NCBI RefSeq assembly: GCF_024679095.1
Contig: NW_026111757.1
Span: 180,001-244,000, forward strand
DNA length: 64,000 bases
Source of the DNA: Eriocheir sinensis
Taxonomy: Eukaryota > Arthropoda > Malacostraca > Decapoda > Varunidae
Direction of reading: 5' to 3'
Within the stretch, counting starts at the first letter, position 1. The number at the start of each line of letters is the position of its first letter. The position numbers and the translations under genes were made by a program. Shown in pieces: positions 21,213-31,267 of the stretch. Under the pieces are notes generated by a model. That model searched no databases. It saw nothing but the letters and a program-made list of their open reading frames with translations, and had not been told where the DNA came from.

Positions 21213-21806
21213 TTAGCAGGGCCACACACCCACACTCACCACACACACCCACACCGTACTACTAATGGTGACGTAGTATCTCTTATCAACACATGCTAAA
21301 TCACAGGTGTTTTCTAAAGACCACAATCCATCATAAAGATGTTGATCCTCAACAGCTATACAATGTTTTAACATCACCATGTTGTATACAACCATTTCTC
21401 GATATCTAGTGTCTAGAATAACACTCTCATCTGCTTGGAGCACCACATCCAATCCCGGTCCCACATATTGCAACTCGTAACAGAAATGCTCAGGACAGAC
21501 ACGTTCGACACCAACAACGATCTGTATGCATTCTTTCAACCGCAATCCGACGCTTACCTCTGTCAGGTATTCGATGAATTTATCTGCACTGTCTAGGAAC
21601 TTGTACACCTTACCCAAAGTAGGTATGAAATAAACATCCAATTTGACGCGTAATATGTACTCTTCTCTATAGTCCACGCTAACACTAGCGTTGTTGTCCG
21701 TTTTCACATAGTGTCGGTTTTTCTCATATTTGTCACACAAGAGTTCCACTTCTCTTAAGAGCGTTGACTGCTTGCTTTTTAATTTATGTAATGATTCTGC
21801 TTTCAA
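21213..21806 (-). CDS. virus-like protein of unknown function (arm B copy, intact)
   Basis: 197-codon frame, unbroken, whereas arm A has a stop and two deletions. The frame opens at a TTG with no ATG in the first 140 codons, so the real N-terminus may be missing. The C-terminal 15 residues are encoded by GT-rich low-complexity DNA and may not be native. The body (KLDVYFIPTLGKVYKFLDSA, EHFCYELQYVGPG) looks like a folded protein. It is head to head with the gene at 21807. Confidence 0.55.
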   Translation of the reverse strand: MKAESLHKLKSKQSTLLREVELLCDKYEKNRHYVKTDNNASVSVDYREEYILRVKLDVYFIPTLGKVYKFLDSADKFIEYLTEVSVGLRLKECIQIVVGVERVCPEHFCYELQYVGPGLDVVLQADESVILDTRYREMVVYNMVMLKHCIAVEDQHLYDGLWSLENTCDLACVDKRYYVTISSTVWVCVVSVGVWPC

Positions 21807-22383
21807 GTGTATTACGATTTCGATCAGTATTCAGGTGCTGTGTTAGTATCAGCGGTTATGTCCATCTTAGCTCAGGTTGAAGCCGGTCAACGATCAGACC
21901 GCAACATCCTTAGGAGTTTAAAAGCTAGTGATGTTGAAAATCAAATCTTATCCAGGATGAAAAAACAAGGTTGTCCAACGATTAAATTAAATTTTGTCTT
22001 CGGCATAGGTAACACCAACGTGTTACGGTTTCTCGAGAGACGATTCAAACGTTAGTGACGTGTCGGCTTTTGTGGTTGCAGCGGACAAGGCCGCTGAACA
22101 TTTGTAAGCAAATAATTTCGTTCTAAAACCAGGTCCGACATCCACATTTAAAACGACTCACACAAATCACAAGCAAGTAACGACACACACCGTAACCATT
22201 CCGTCGTTTGACCGGAAAGCAATCAACGAGACGACGTCTGATATAACTAGCGCTACATTGACAGTGCAGAAAATCGGAATTCATTGCAAGGATGCAGACA
22301 CACTTGACACTATGCTTGCTGCTGTTAAATCTAACTTGGTGACTTTCTTATTACATTTGGTTATTAATGGAAGTCATGTATAA
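21807..22383 (+). pseudogene. virus-like gene, decayed arm B copy
   Basis: Same gene as 9165-8587. A 2-base deletion (GTGTTACGG here, GTGTGTTACGG in arm A) at about 22020 shifts the frame to an early stop at 22055. Near 22075-22125 a cluster of substitutions, including a stop in the original frame, is not found in arm A. The last 200 bases are again nearly identical. Confidence 0.8.
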
Positions 22384-22499
22384 CCAAGTGCACTTGAAAG
22401 AGTAAGACATTATTTTGTACATTTAAAAAAAAAGGTTAATAAAAATGTAGACTTAGCTTTGGTTTTAAACACCCGAAATGAGTAACACTGATTGAGTTA

Positions 22500-24190
22500 T
22501 ACATTGTAAGCTTCCTAAGATAAAACACACATTCACCTCAATAGAGTTAAGACGATATTGTAAGTTCACAAGACAAAAACTTAAATAACATTCACCAGGA
22601 CTCACAAAGTACAAGAGTGCAAGTGTCATCTAACCTCGATCGAGGTGAATGTGTATTAATCTTTCGAGCTTCTGATTCTGTTACCACTCCAATTAAGAAT
22701 TGGATGCATCACAACAGAAAACACACATTAGCCTTAAGGAATCGAAGTGAATGTGTGTTTTAGTCTTCCGAGCTCTGATTTTGACAATACTGTTACATAG
22801 TATGTAATAGTTGCTTAACACTCAAATTAAGAATTGGATGCATCACAACAGACAAACACACATTCACCTTAATGGAGTTTAGACGACATTCAAATGTCAT
22901 CTAACCTTAACCGAGGTGAATGTGTGTTTTAGTCTTCCAGAGCTTCCGATTCTGTTAACACTCGTATTAAGAATTGGATGCATCACAACAGACAAACACA
23001 CATTCACCTTAATGGAGTTTAGACGACATTCAAATGTCATCTAACCTTAACCGAGGTGAATGTGTGTTTTAGTCTTCCAGAGCTCCGATTCTGTTAACAC
23101 TGTATTAAGAATTGGATGCATCACAGACAAACACACATTCACCTTAATGGAGTTTAGATTCATTGAATGTCATCTCAACTCCATTGAGGTGAATGTGTGT
23201 TTTAGTCTGTAGCGTCCAATTCTAACATATCAGAATCGGACGCTGTGTGACTAACTTTGATAGATATCAGAATCGGACGCTCAGCAAGTCAAACACACAC
23301 ATTAACCTTAATGGACTTTAGATTCTCATTGAATGTCTCTCAACTCCATTGAGGTGAATGTGTGACTTTGTACTATGTAGCGTCCAATTCTAACTTTGAT
23401 AGATATCAGAATCGGACGCTCAGTAAGTCAAATACACACATTCACCTTAACAGAGTTTAGAATGTCGTCTCAACTCCATTGAGGTGAATGTGTGACTTTG
23501 TACTATGTAGCGTCCAATTCTAACTTTGATAGACATCAGAATCGGACGCTAAGTAAGTCAAACACACACATTCACCTTAACAGAGTTTAGATTCTCATTG
23601 AATGTCGTGAGGTGATGATCTCATTGAATGTCGTCTCAACTCCATTGAGGTGAATGTGTGACTTTGTACTATGTAGCGTCCAATTCTAACTTTGATAGAC
23701 ATCAGAATCGGACGCTCAGTAAGTCAAACACACACATTCACCTTAACAGAGTTTAGATTCTCATTGAATGTCGTCTTAACTCCATTGAGGTGAATGTGTG
23801 ACTTTGTACTATGTAGCGTCCAATTCTAACTTTGATAGATATCAGAATCGAACGCTCAGTAAGTCAAACACACACATTCACCTTAACAGAGTTTAGAGTC
23901 TCATTGAATGTCGTCTCAACTCCATTCAGGTGAATGTGCGACTTTGTACTATGTAGCGTCCACTTCTAACTTTAATAGACATCAGAATCGGACGCTCAAT
24001 AAGTCAAACACACACATTCACCTTAACAGAGTTTAGAGTTTCATTGAATGTCGTCTCAACTCCATTGAGGTGAATGTGTGACTTTGTACTATATTGCGTC
24101 CAATTCTGATGTCTGAATGTCGTCTAAACTTCATTGAGGTGAATATATGTCTTTGCCTTACTGAGCGTCCGATTCTACACATCCGAATCA
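22500..24190. repeat. palindromic hr-like tandem array
   Basis: About a dozen units of roughly 75 to 150 bp, each made of two inverted halves: CACACATTCACCTTAA...GTTTAGA and its mirror TC(T)AACTCCATTGAGGTGAATGTGTG. They are separated by spacers containing AGAATCGGACGCTCAGTAAG and its complement CGTCCAATTCT. Whole units can fold as imperfect hairpins of about 30 bp arms. This resembles the homologous regions (hrs) of baculoviruses and WSSV, which serve as enhancers or origins; that role is inference. Arm A has only a vestige (8215-8460). Confidence 0.85.
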
Positions 24191-24714
24191 GATACATTAT
24201 ATTTATAATTTATTAAACTGAACTATATTTTTTGAGCAGTGTGAATTTGAATTTTTTTTTTAAGTATCGAATTTTTAAACACTTCAAAACCAAAGAAATA
24301 TAACTATTTTCATTTAAGAAAAGTTAAATGAGAAAGAAGATTCAAAGTGCAAGCCAAAGTCAGAATTGGACGCTATATGGCACACAGTACCTAGCAACGA
24401 TACAATATTGGACCCCAGTCTTTCTGTTGTATAGGCAAAATGTTGAATTATCCTAAGCTACCATTTTCATCTAAGAAAAGAGAAAATACTCAAGATCCAA
24501 TGTCGATGTGTCCGTTTCAGATATACCAGAATCAGAATTGGACGCTACCCGCTTTCCCTGCTGCATGGGGATTGTGACACATGGCACATACTTAGTAACG
24601 ATACAATATTGGACCCCAGTCTTTCTGTTATAAAGACAAAAGGATAACACTAACAACAACAACAATACAATATTGGACCCCAGTCCTAAATTTGAAATAT
24701 TGGATCAAACCTGG

Positions 24715-25015
24715 AGTGTTAACAGAATCGGAAGCCCGAAGACTAAAACACACATTCACCTCGATCCATTATGGCGATTGTGTGATTTTCAGTTCTGATG
24801 CATCCACTTCTTACGGACTACGTAAGACAAGGAAATACATTCACTTTTAGTTGGAGTAGACACTGCGGTGTGACAATTATCGAAACATATTTACGAGATG
24901 AGGAAGTTAAGAAATATTCACCTAACAAATTAATTTGAGTTTTAAGCAACATACACAGACAAACTCAGAATTCTAAAGTCATAAGAAAAGTATCCACGCC
25001 GATACTGAATATCAT
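24715..25015. other. no gene seen
   Basis: Begins at the end of arm B. Contains one GAAGCCCGAAGACTAAAACAC half-unit of the hr-like family and otherwise AT-rich unique sequence. Confidence 0.55.
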
Positions 25016-25019
25016 CTAA

Positions 25020-26710
25020 CCTTATGTGACTTCCAAGCCTGATTCTTAATTTAGTTCGTATTGAATGTCGTCTAACCTTGTGTGAGGTGAATGTGTCTTT
25101 GTCTTCCGAAGCCTGATTCTGAATTTAGTTCGTACTGAATGTCGTCTAACCTTGTGTGAGGTGAATGTGTGTCTTTGTCTTCCGAAGATTCTTATTCTGA
25201 ATTTAGTTCGTACTGAATGTCGTCTAACTTTGTGTGAGGTGAATGTGTGTCTTTGTCTTCCGAAGCTTCCGATTCTGAATTTAGTTCGTACTGAATGTCG
25301 TCTAACCTTGTGTGAGGTGAATGTGTCTTTATCTTCTGAAGCTTCCGATTCTAAATTTAGTTCGTACTGAATGTCGTCTAACCTTGTGTGAGGTGAATGT
25401 GTATCTTTGTCTTCCGAAGCTTCCGATTCTGAATTTAGTTCGTACTGAATGTCGTCTAACCTTGTGTGAGGTGAATGTGTATCTTTGTCTTCCGAAGCTT
25501 CCGATTCTGAATTTAGTTCGTACTGAATGTCATCTAACCTTGTGTGAGGTGAATGTGTGTCTTTATCTTCCGAAGCTTCCGATTCTGAATTTAGTTCGTA
25601 CTGAATGTCGTCTAACCTTGTGTGAATGTCATCTAACCTTGTGTGAGGTGAATGTGTATCTTTGTCTTCCGAAGCTTCCGATTCTGAATTTAGTTCGTAC
25701 TGAATGTCATCTAACCTTGTGTGAGGTGAATGTGTTTCACTATCTTCTGAAGCTTCCGATTATGAATTTAGTTCGAACTGAATGTCGTCTAACCTTGGGT
25801 GAGGTGAATGTGTCTTTGTCTTCCAAAGCGTCCGATTCTGAATTTAGTTCGTACTGAATGTCGTCTACCTTTGATTGAAGTGAATGTGTGTCTTTGTCTT
25901 CCAAAGCGTCCGATTCTGAATTTAGTTCGTACTGAATGTCGTCTACCTTTGATTGAAGTGAATGTGTGTCTTTGTCTTCCAAAGCTTCCGATTCTGAATT
26001 TAGTTCGTACTGAATGTCGTCTAACCTTGTGTGAGGTGAATGTGTATCTTTGTCTTCCAAAGCTTCCGATTCTGAATTTAGTTTGTACTGAATGTCGTCT
26101 ACCTTTGATTGAAGTGAATGTGTGTCTTTGTCTTCCAAAGCTTCCGATTCTGAATTTAGTTCGTACTGAATGTCGTCTACCTTTGATTGAAGTGAATGTG
26201 TGTCTTTGTCTTCCAAAGCTTCCGATTCTGAATTTAGTTCGTACTGAATGTCGTCTACCTTTGATTGAAGTGAATGTGTGTCTTTGTCTTCCGAAGCTTC
26301 CGATTCTGAATTTAGTTCGTACTGAATGTCGTCTAACCTTGTGTGAGGTGAATGTGTATCTTTGACTTCTAAAGCTTCCGATTCTGAATTTAGTTCGTAC
26401 TGAATGTCGTCTACCTTTGATTGAAGTGAATGTGTGTCTTTGTCTTCCAAAGCTTCTGATTCTGAATTTAGTTCGTACTGAATGTCATCTAACCTTGTGT
26501 TAGGTGAATGTGTGTCTTTATCTTCTGAAGCTTCCGATTCTGAATTTAGTTCGTACTGAATGTCGTCTAACCTTGTGTGAGTTGAATGTGTGTCTTTATC
26601 TTCCGAAGCTTCCGATTCTGAATTTAGTTCGTACTGAATGTCGTCTAACCTTGTGTGAGTTGAATGTGTCTTTATCTTCCGAAGCTTCCAATTCTGAATT
26701 TAGTTCGAAT
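25020..26710 (+). repeat. 78-bp direct repeat array (array 2)
   Basis: About 21 units of the same family as array 1. Two subtypes alternate, CTAACCTTGTGTGAGGTGAATG and CTACCTTTGATTGAAGTGAATG. Minus-strand translation of 26450-25740 is stop-free for 236 codons and repeats DDIQYELNSESEALEDKDTH with few changes. Substitutions among units often keep the acidic residues. The right end abuts the gene at 26739. Confidence 0.93.
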
Positions 26711-26738
26711 TTGTTTAGTTCCATTTAATTATTCCCTA

Positions 26739-27308
26739 ATGGTGGTCGGACGTCTAATCGTCCTCGACCGAAATTTTCAAACCAATATGTTTATCGAAGA
26801 TGAAAAAAATGATTCAAACCGTTACCAATACAGACTCTTATCTCTGGTCAAGAAGATTGCCATTGAGAACGTCAACAACATCAACATCAACGTTTCGTCA
26901 AAAACCACCGAAGATATCGTAACGCGATCTTCTTTAGAAAATACGAAAGTAACAATGTCAGAAAAATTACGGTCGATGATTATCAGCAAAGAAGACGAAC
27001 TCAAAATTCAACAGTGGGGATTAGACACTCGCAGTTTGGTCAAAATGAGTGTGTGTGTCCGTTGCGACAAACCGTCTCACCAGGACAGGCGACCGAGCAT
27101 GCATGTTTCTCTAACGCCCTATTATTGGCGCACATTAGAGAATATCACTGATTGTGTCGATAAATTGATCACTCAAGCCTATGAATCGTACAACTTCAAC
27201 GAGACACAGTTTGAAAGGATTGCTGATAACGCTGTAAGACATATTGAATCAAAACAAATTTATATTTTATACACTATCCGAAAAATATGTTACGTGTGTG
27301 ATAAATAA
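26739..27308 (+). CDS. unknown virus-like protein with CxxC motif
   Basis: Starts at ATG 26739, just outside the repeat array, and is intact for 189 residues. The middle has CVRCDKPSHQ and the end has CYVCDK, two CxxC pairs that could bind zinc. Otherwise Asn- and Lys-rich with helical segments. No family recognised. It is on the same strand as, and about 1.2 kb upstream of, the DNA polymerase fragment. Confidence 0.6.
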   Translation: MVVGRLIVLDRNFQTNMFIEDEKNDSNRYQYRLLSLVKKIAIENVNNININVSSKTTEDIVTRSSLENTKVTMSEKLRSMIISKEDELKIQQWGLDTRSLVKMSVCVRCDKPSHQDRRPSMHVSLTPYYWRTLENITDCVDKLITQAYESYNFNETQFERIADNAVRHIESKQIYILYTIRKICYVCDK

Positions 27309-27600
27309 ATGCGGGATGACAGACAACACCTGGCATCAATAGTCAAGCATCCATCCGATGTAAGAAGGGTGGAGGCGGTCCTTCCCCGTATCATGACTGT
27401 GACGCAAGAGAGGAAGGATAAGGATGGAGGAGGGGAGGGAAGGATCGGGTGGGATGCTCCTTGCGTACAAATACAAGCCCAGCACTTGAGTGTACCAATA
27501 ATAAGAGCAGGCGGGCTTCGTTGAAGACAAAACCGTCAAATATTATTTACTATTTTAAGTAAAGTGACACGCGAAAATATTTTGTTGTTCAATAATAATA
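27309..27600. other. intergenic
   Basis: Mixed sequence between two virus-like genes; an open frame of 71 codons from an ATG at 27309 has no recognisable features and a complementary open frame on the other strand. I see nothing certain. Confidence 0.45.
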
Positions 27601-28473
27601 AGTTTTACGAATCTATTAACAAAATTGAGTCTTTTTATTCGTCCTTCAGATGTCTTGGAACGGCATCATCGCCGTCACATAGAAGAATGGAAGATATGTT
27701 TTACCAGATTGGTCAACAATGGTAATACAGAACAATTCAACAGAGCCGTTGCCAATATAAAATCAACTGCCACTACAGTTGGCATGACCATAAGAACAGA
27801 TACAGACTCTTACTTTACTTGTTTTGACAAATCAGGATTCGATTGCTTCAATCTGTTCAACAGTCATCAAGTATCTTTTGAAATTCACACCGATATTGAT
27901 CTACTTCTCTTCCTAGCTGTTTTTTTGAAACACAACTGCTTATGGGATGTGATACCCATGGGTGTGCTCAATCACGACGTGCTAGATTACGTTACTCTAT
28001 TCTTCAAGCAGGAGCAGGGCAGCAGCGAAGGAGGTTCGCGTTCATTCTATGTCTATGACACGTTTGCTGCTATCATCCCACGCTGTCGCGAACCAGTACC
28101 AACCGGCACCGCCGCCGCCGCTAGCAACGACAACAGCAGCAATATCAATAACGAAAAGAACTACACGGCCGCAAGACGTCTTCTCTCCATCAACACTCAC
28201 AATCAGCATTGCATCCATGGACAAGAGAGTCAAATAAGATTGGGTGAGAAGGAGAAATGTCTTTCATGTTTCTGTCACCTTTTCTTCATGGTTAAGTCGA
28301 GTGTTGTAATCAAACGAAGAGATGAATTGCAGTCTTACATCGAAAACTGTATGGAAAAGTACGTTGATCAGCGGTTGATTATTCACTTGGATCGTTTGTC
28401 TGACCTTCGACCTGAAGACAAATTGGGACCTGATTTTAAATTTTGGAATCTGATTTTTAAGTTGCAAACATAA
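27601..28473 (+). CDS. unknown virus-like protein, N-terminus missing
   Basis: Open from just after a stop at 27598-27600 to 28473, about 290 codons; the first ATG is some 60 codons in, so the 5' end is probably lost. Contains a disordered Ala/Asn stretch (residues about 160-180) and a CLSCFCH cysteine cluster. The stop is 14 bases from the start of the polymerase frame, in a different phase. It could be either a separate gene or sequence joined to it by a frameshift. Confidence 0.55.
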   Translation, partial: SFTNLLTKLSLFIRPSDVLERHHRRHIEEWKICFTRLVNNGNTEQFNRAVANIKSTATTVGMTIRTDTDSYFTCFDKSGFDCFNLFNSHQVSFEIHTDIDLLLFLAVFLKHNCLWDVIPMGVLNHDVLDYVTLFFKQEQGSSEGGSRSFYVYDTFAAIIPRCREPVPTGTAAAASNDNSSNINNEKNYTAARRLLSINTHNQHCIHGQESQIRLGEKEKCLSCFCHLFFMVKSSVVIKRRDELQSYIENCMEKYVDQRLIIHLDRLSDLRPEDKLGPDFKFWNLIFKLQT

Positions 28474-28486
28474 CGATTTTGGGAAG

Positions 28487-29686
28487 ATGGTGTTGATAGT
28501 GGTGCTCAACTGTTTCGTCTTCAACAACAAAGGAAGAGCAGAAGGATATTGGTTTGATGTCTTGTTCGTCGGACCTAGCTCTTGGAGATTCCAAAATGCT
28601 TCTTTTGAGGAAAAGAAGTTTAAAGACTACAACGAACTGGCATGTCTGGAAACGCTGCGACGCTTGCCGATGCCCAACGAGGAGATAGTACACCGTCTCG
28701 TCTTCGAGGCCCATTGCAGAGGAGAATCACTGACAGCTGCAGGCGAGGTGATATCAGATGTGTGTCAACTAGTTTACAAAATAAAAATGGACATTGAAAA
28801 CAGAAGATTCGAATTTGACGATAATAATGTTCTAAGAAGTTATGCAGATTTCTGTGACGAAACAATAGTTTATCTCGAGGTGACCGGTTTTCAATCCCTA
28901 CGTGCTAAAGGCTACCTGAACAGCAATCGCATATCAGCCAAGGTAATGCGAACTCTAGGGTCAAGGGAAGGAGCGCGAGTCTGGTCGGCACATTTAGACG
29001 GACAGCAAGAACCTGTGTTGATATTCGAACGATTAACAGGAGACGCATCTTTTGACGCGATGGAGAGAATGGACAGGTTACATCGCGTCTTCTACTACGA
29101 CATCGAAACTACCTCCAGTAAACTGAATGCTGATTCTTTCAATCCTATCATTACTTCGATAGGAGGAATCTCGAAAGATAGCAAGAAGATGAAGTTGGGA
29201 GCTGAAGATCAATACGAAGTCATTCAGATGACGTACTTGGACGGGTACGAATCTTACCTGGGTTATACTACCCTGTCACCTTATTCAGTCAAATACAGAA
29301 AAGAACCTCTTTCTAAATGCAATATATACAATCCCATTCTCTTTACCGTTTATGTAAATGAAAAAGTAAGATTTTATATGAAACTTAAAAAATCAGTAAC
29401 GTTCTTTTTATTCGCGTCTGGGTTATTTCGCTTCCCCGGTCAATTCAAATCGGGTTTGTGTGAGGTAATGAACAGACTGCTGACACAAGATAACACAAAG
29501 GTAGACGACGCATCCGCATCATTGGCTTGTAGCACATCCAATCCATCTGCTTCACAATGGAGATACAGACTTGCGGATTACTCGCCGTTGGACAGGATCA
29601 AACACAGCGATGGAGCAATGTCATCCACCAATTCTATAACAACTATGAACACAATCAAGTTGAACATGCAGGAGCAGTCTTGTTAA
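28487..29686 (+). pseudogene. family-B DNA polymerase, N-terminal and exonuclease part only
   Basis: Starts at ATG 28487. Residues 1-35 (KGRAEGYWFDVLFVG) look like the N-terminal domain of family-B polymerases. Residues 205-225 hold the 3'-5' exonuclease Exo I motif (FYYDIETTS, with the metal-binding Asp and Glu) followed by NPIITSIGGISK. After about 29330 the family resemblance is lost. No Exo II or Exo III, and no palm motifs (the SLYPS or DTD type) appear anywhere in the window. The frame runs into unrelated sequence and stops at 29686. In the intact enzyme this region proofreads during viral DNA replication; this copy cannot polymerise. WSSV polymerase is over 2000 residues, so most is missing. 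Confidence 0.7.
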
Positions 29687-30114
29687 CCGCGATGGTAGAA
29701 CATTACAGACGTCTGGGATCTAACCTGAGAGACGGAATGTTTATGATACTCACTCACAGTGTTAATGAGAAATGGTGGAGTCGATTGTTCGATTTCGATG
29801 ACGATGTGATTCTTGCCAAAAGTATATTGATTCAACCCGAAACGATTTCGACGATGTTTGAAGTTTGCCACACGAATAAAAAATACAAGGCGGCTTGTAT
29901 TCGACTGTTATCTTCCGTGGGATACGATATGAACTTTGTTCGACGCGAAGAAGATATAACCGTAGCAGGACTCATCGAAACCAATAGGAGTCTCCTGCGA
30001 ATAGCCAAAAGTATGAAGGATTTTATTAGCGAATATTTCATGAGAGTAGATCTATTTTGCACACCCTCTAAAATTGAGACAATAAAGGAAGGCGGACCGA
30101 GTCGTGAGCGCTGA
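29400..30114 (+). pseudogene. unknown virus-like gene fragment
   Basis: Protein-like sequence begins in the polymerase frame at about 29400-29600 (SASLACSTSNPSASQWRY) and continues in another frame from about 29595 to 30114 (MVEHYRRLGSNLRDG, LLRIAKSMKDFISEYF). This suggests a gene fused behind the truncated polymerase with one frameshift. No domain recognised. The exact start is unclear. Confidence 0.5.
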
Positions 30115-30241
30115 GACTTAGGTGTGTTAAACATAATTAGCTATTTAACAGACGTGTGATTACTTGGCAATTCTTCTGTCAAGATACAGAAGGACGGTGT
30201 AATAATTTTTCAATCTAGTTAAAAGAATAATTATAATAACG

Positions 30242-30394
30242 ATGAACGATTCGTCGATTTTGATATTGTTAATGGTCTTCGTAGCCATAAGCGTTACGTT
30301 AGTGGCTGTGTATCAGAATCGTTTGTTACATCGCGAACCCTTAATTGCAGAACAGGACGCAGACGTTAGTGAAATAGACGACGGATTGCTTTAG
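30242..30394 (+). CDS. small single-pass membrane protein (50 residues)
   Basis: ATG at 30242, TAG at 30392-30394. Residues 5-24 are a membrane segment (SILILLMVFVAISVTLVAV), followed by a short basic patch and an acidic tail (EQDADVSEIDDGLL). The clean start, stop and membrane topology make it a plausible small viral envelope protein; small anchored proteins of this kind are usual in nimaviruses and nudiviruses. Too short for similarity to be judged by eye. Confidence 0.5.
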   Translation: MNDSSILILLMVFVAISVTLVAVYQNRLLHREPLIAEQDADVSEIDDGLL

Positions 30395-30414
30395 CAGCAG
30401 CACCGCAGGCAGCG

Positions 30415-30603
30415 ATGGCTACTCTCTCTGACACCGTGAAGCAAAGAATTGAAGCCTTAGTTGACAAGAGGTTGGTTACACTTCAGAAAGAAATTCCGAA
30501 TCAACCATTGACTTTGTACTTATTATACTTATTACTCGTCACATGTATATGTCGTGAACCACGTCCACATCAATCTTCATTTCATAACGGTTCAGAGTCG
30601 TAA
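30415..30603 (+). CDS. short ORF, probably truncated
   Basis: ATG 30415, 62 codons. The first 28 residues (MATLSDTVKQRIEALVDKRL) look like the start of a helical protein; the rest is hydrophobic and then runs into a small direct repeat (ACATGTATATGTCGTGAACC at about 30541 and 30652). I infer that the native 3' part was replaced by repeat DNA. Confidence 0.35.
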   Translation: MATLSDTVKQRIEALVDKRLVTLQKEIPNQPLTLYLLYLLLVTCICREPRPHQSSFHNGSES

Positions 30604-31250
30604 TACATCAGCACGTACAAATCCGGACCCCACTCTAACTCTGACTCGTCACATGTATATGTCGTGAACCACGTCCAAATTCAGACTCCTTCTCCTCAAT
30701 AGATTCCATTTGTTGACAAAACTAACTTATCAGTCTTGATAATCAACTTCAAATATATGCAACCCATATATACCACCCACATCCAAATTCAGATCCCAGT
30801 TGAAATTTACACAATTTATTCATCTGTCATAATCCCGTCCAAATCCTGACCCAACTTTACCTACATTTGTGTTGTGTAAGTGTGTGTGTGTGCGGGTGTG
30901 TGCGGGGTGGTGTACGAGAAGAGAGGGCATGGGGGTAGGGTGTTCGGCGGCGTTCGGCGGCGAGCGGCGCGCGCCTCCTCGAAGATGATGAACAAACTGA
31001 CAGATGCCGCCTTTTGTTTACCATCCGTTTAAAAGAAGCGTGCAAGCTAATGTTTAATTTAGTAGGTTCCCAACCCGTACCAGATATTATTGTGTGTACA
31101 TGACCCAATTATAGCGTCTGTTGGTCTCTCCCAAAGTTGTGCGTGCGTGATTACAAATATTTAAGCTTACATTACATTCTCGCATATGCATTAGCAAGAG
31201 TGCATGCACTTATTGTTGATCAGTGATTGTGATTATTATTTTTCTTTTTA
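30604..31250. other. non-coding, GT- and GC-rich
   Basis: Contains the second copy of the ACATGTATATGTCG repeat, several TCCAAATTCAGA(T/C)CC motifs, a TGTGTGTGTGCGGGTG run and a GC-rich GGCGGCG patch (30950-30975). No gene is visible. Confidence 0.55.
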
Positions 31251-31267
31251 ATTTTTCAGACTTCAAA

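Larger units (their letters stand above)
19748..24711 (-). repeat. inverted duplication, arm B
   Basis: Reverse complement of arm A (7681-11563). It is longer because of the expanded hr-like array (22500-24190), and it lacks the SINE. The inner end at 19748 continues directly into the 78-bp repeats exactly as the gene at 63519-64000 does, so arm B keeps more of the original junction than arm A. Confidence 0.9.

Noticed and set aside
18480..26710. Regularly spaced repeats that could suggest a CRISPR array
   Set aside because: Units are joined without unique spacers, the sequence is eukaryotic, and no cas-like genes are present.
25152..26728. Plus-strand frames in the 78-bp arrays (CLCLPKLPILNLVRTECRL repeats)
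   Set aside because: The other strand gives the acidic reading that is entered in phase by a real gene at 63950; the plus-strand reading has no such anchor.
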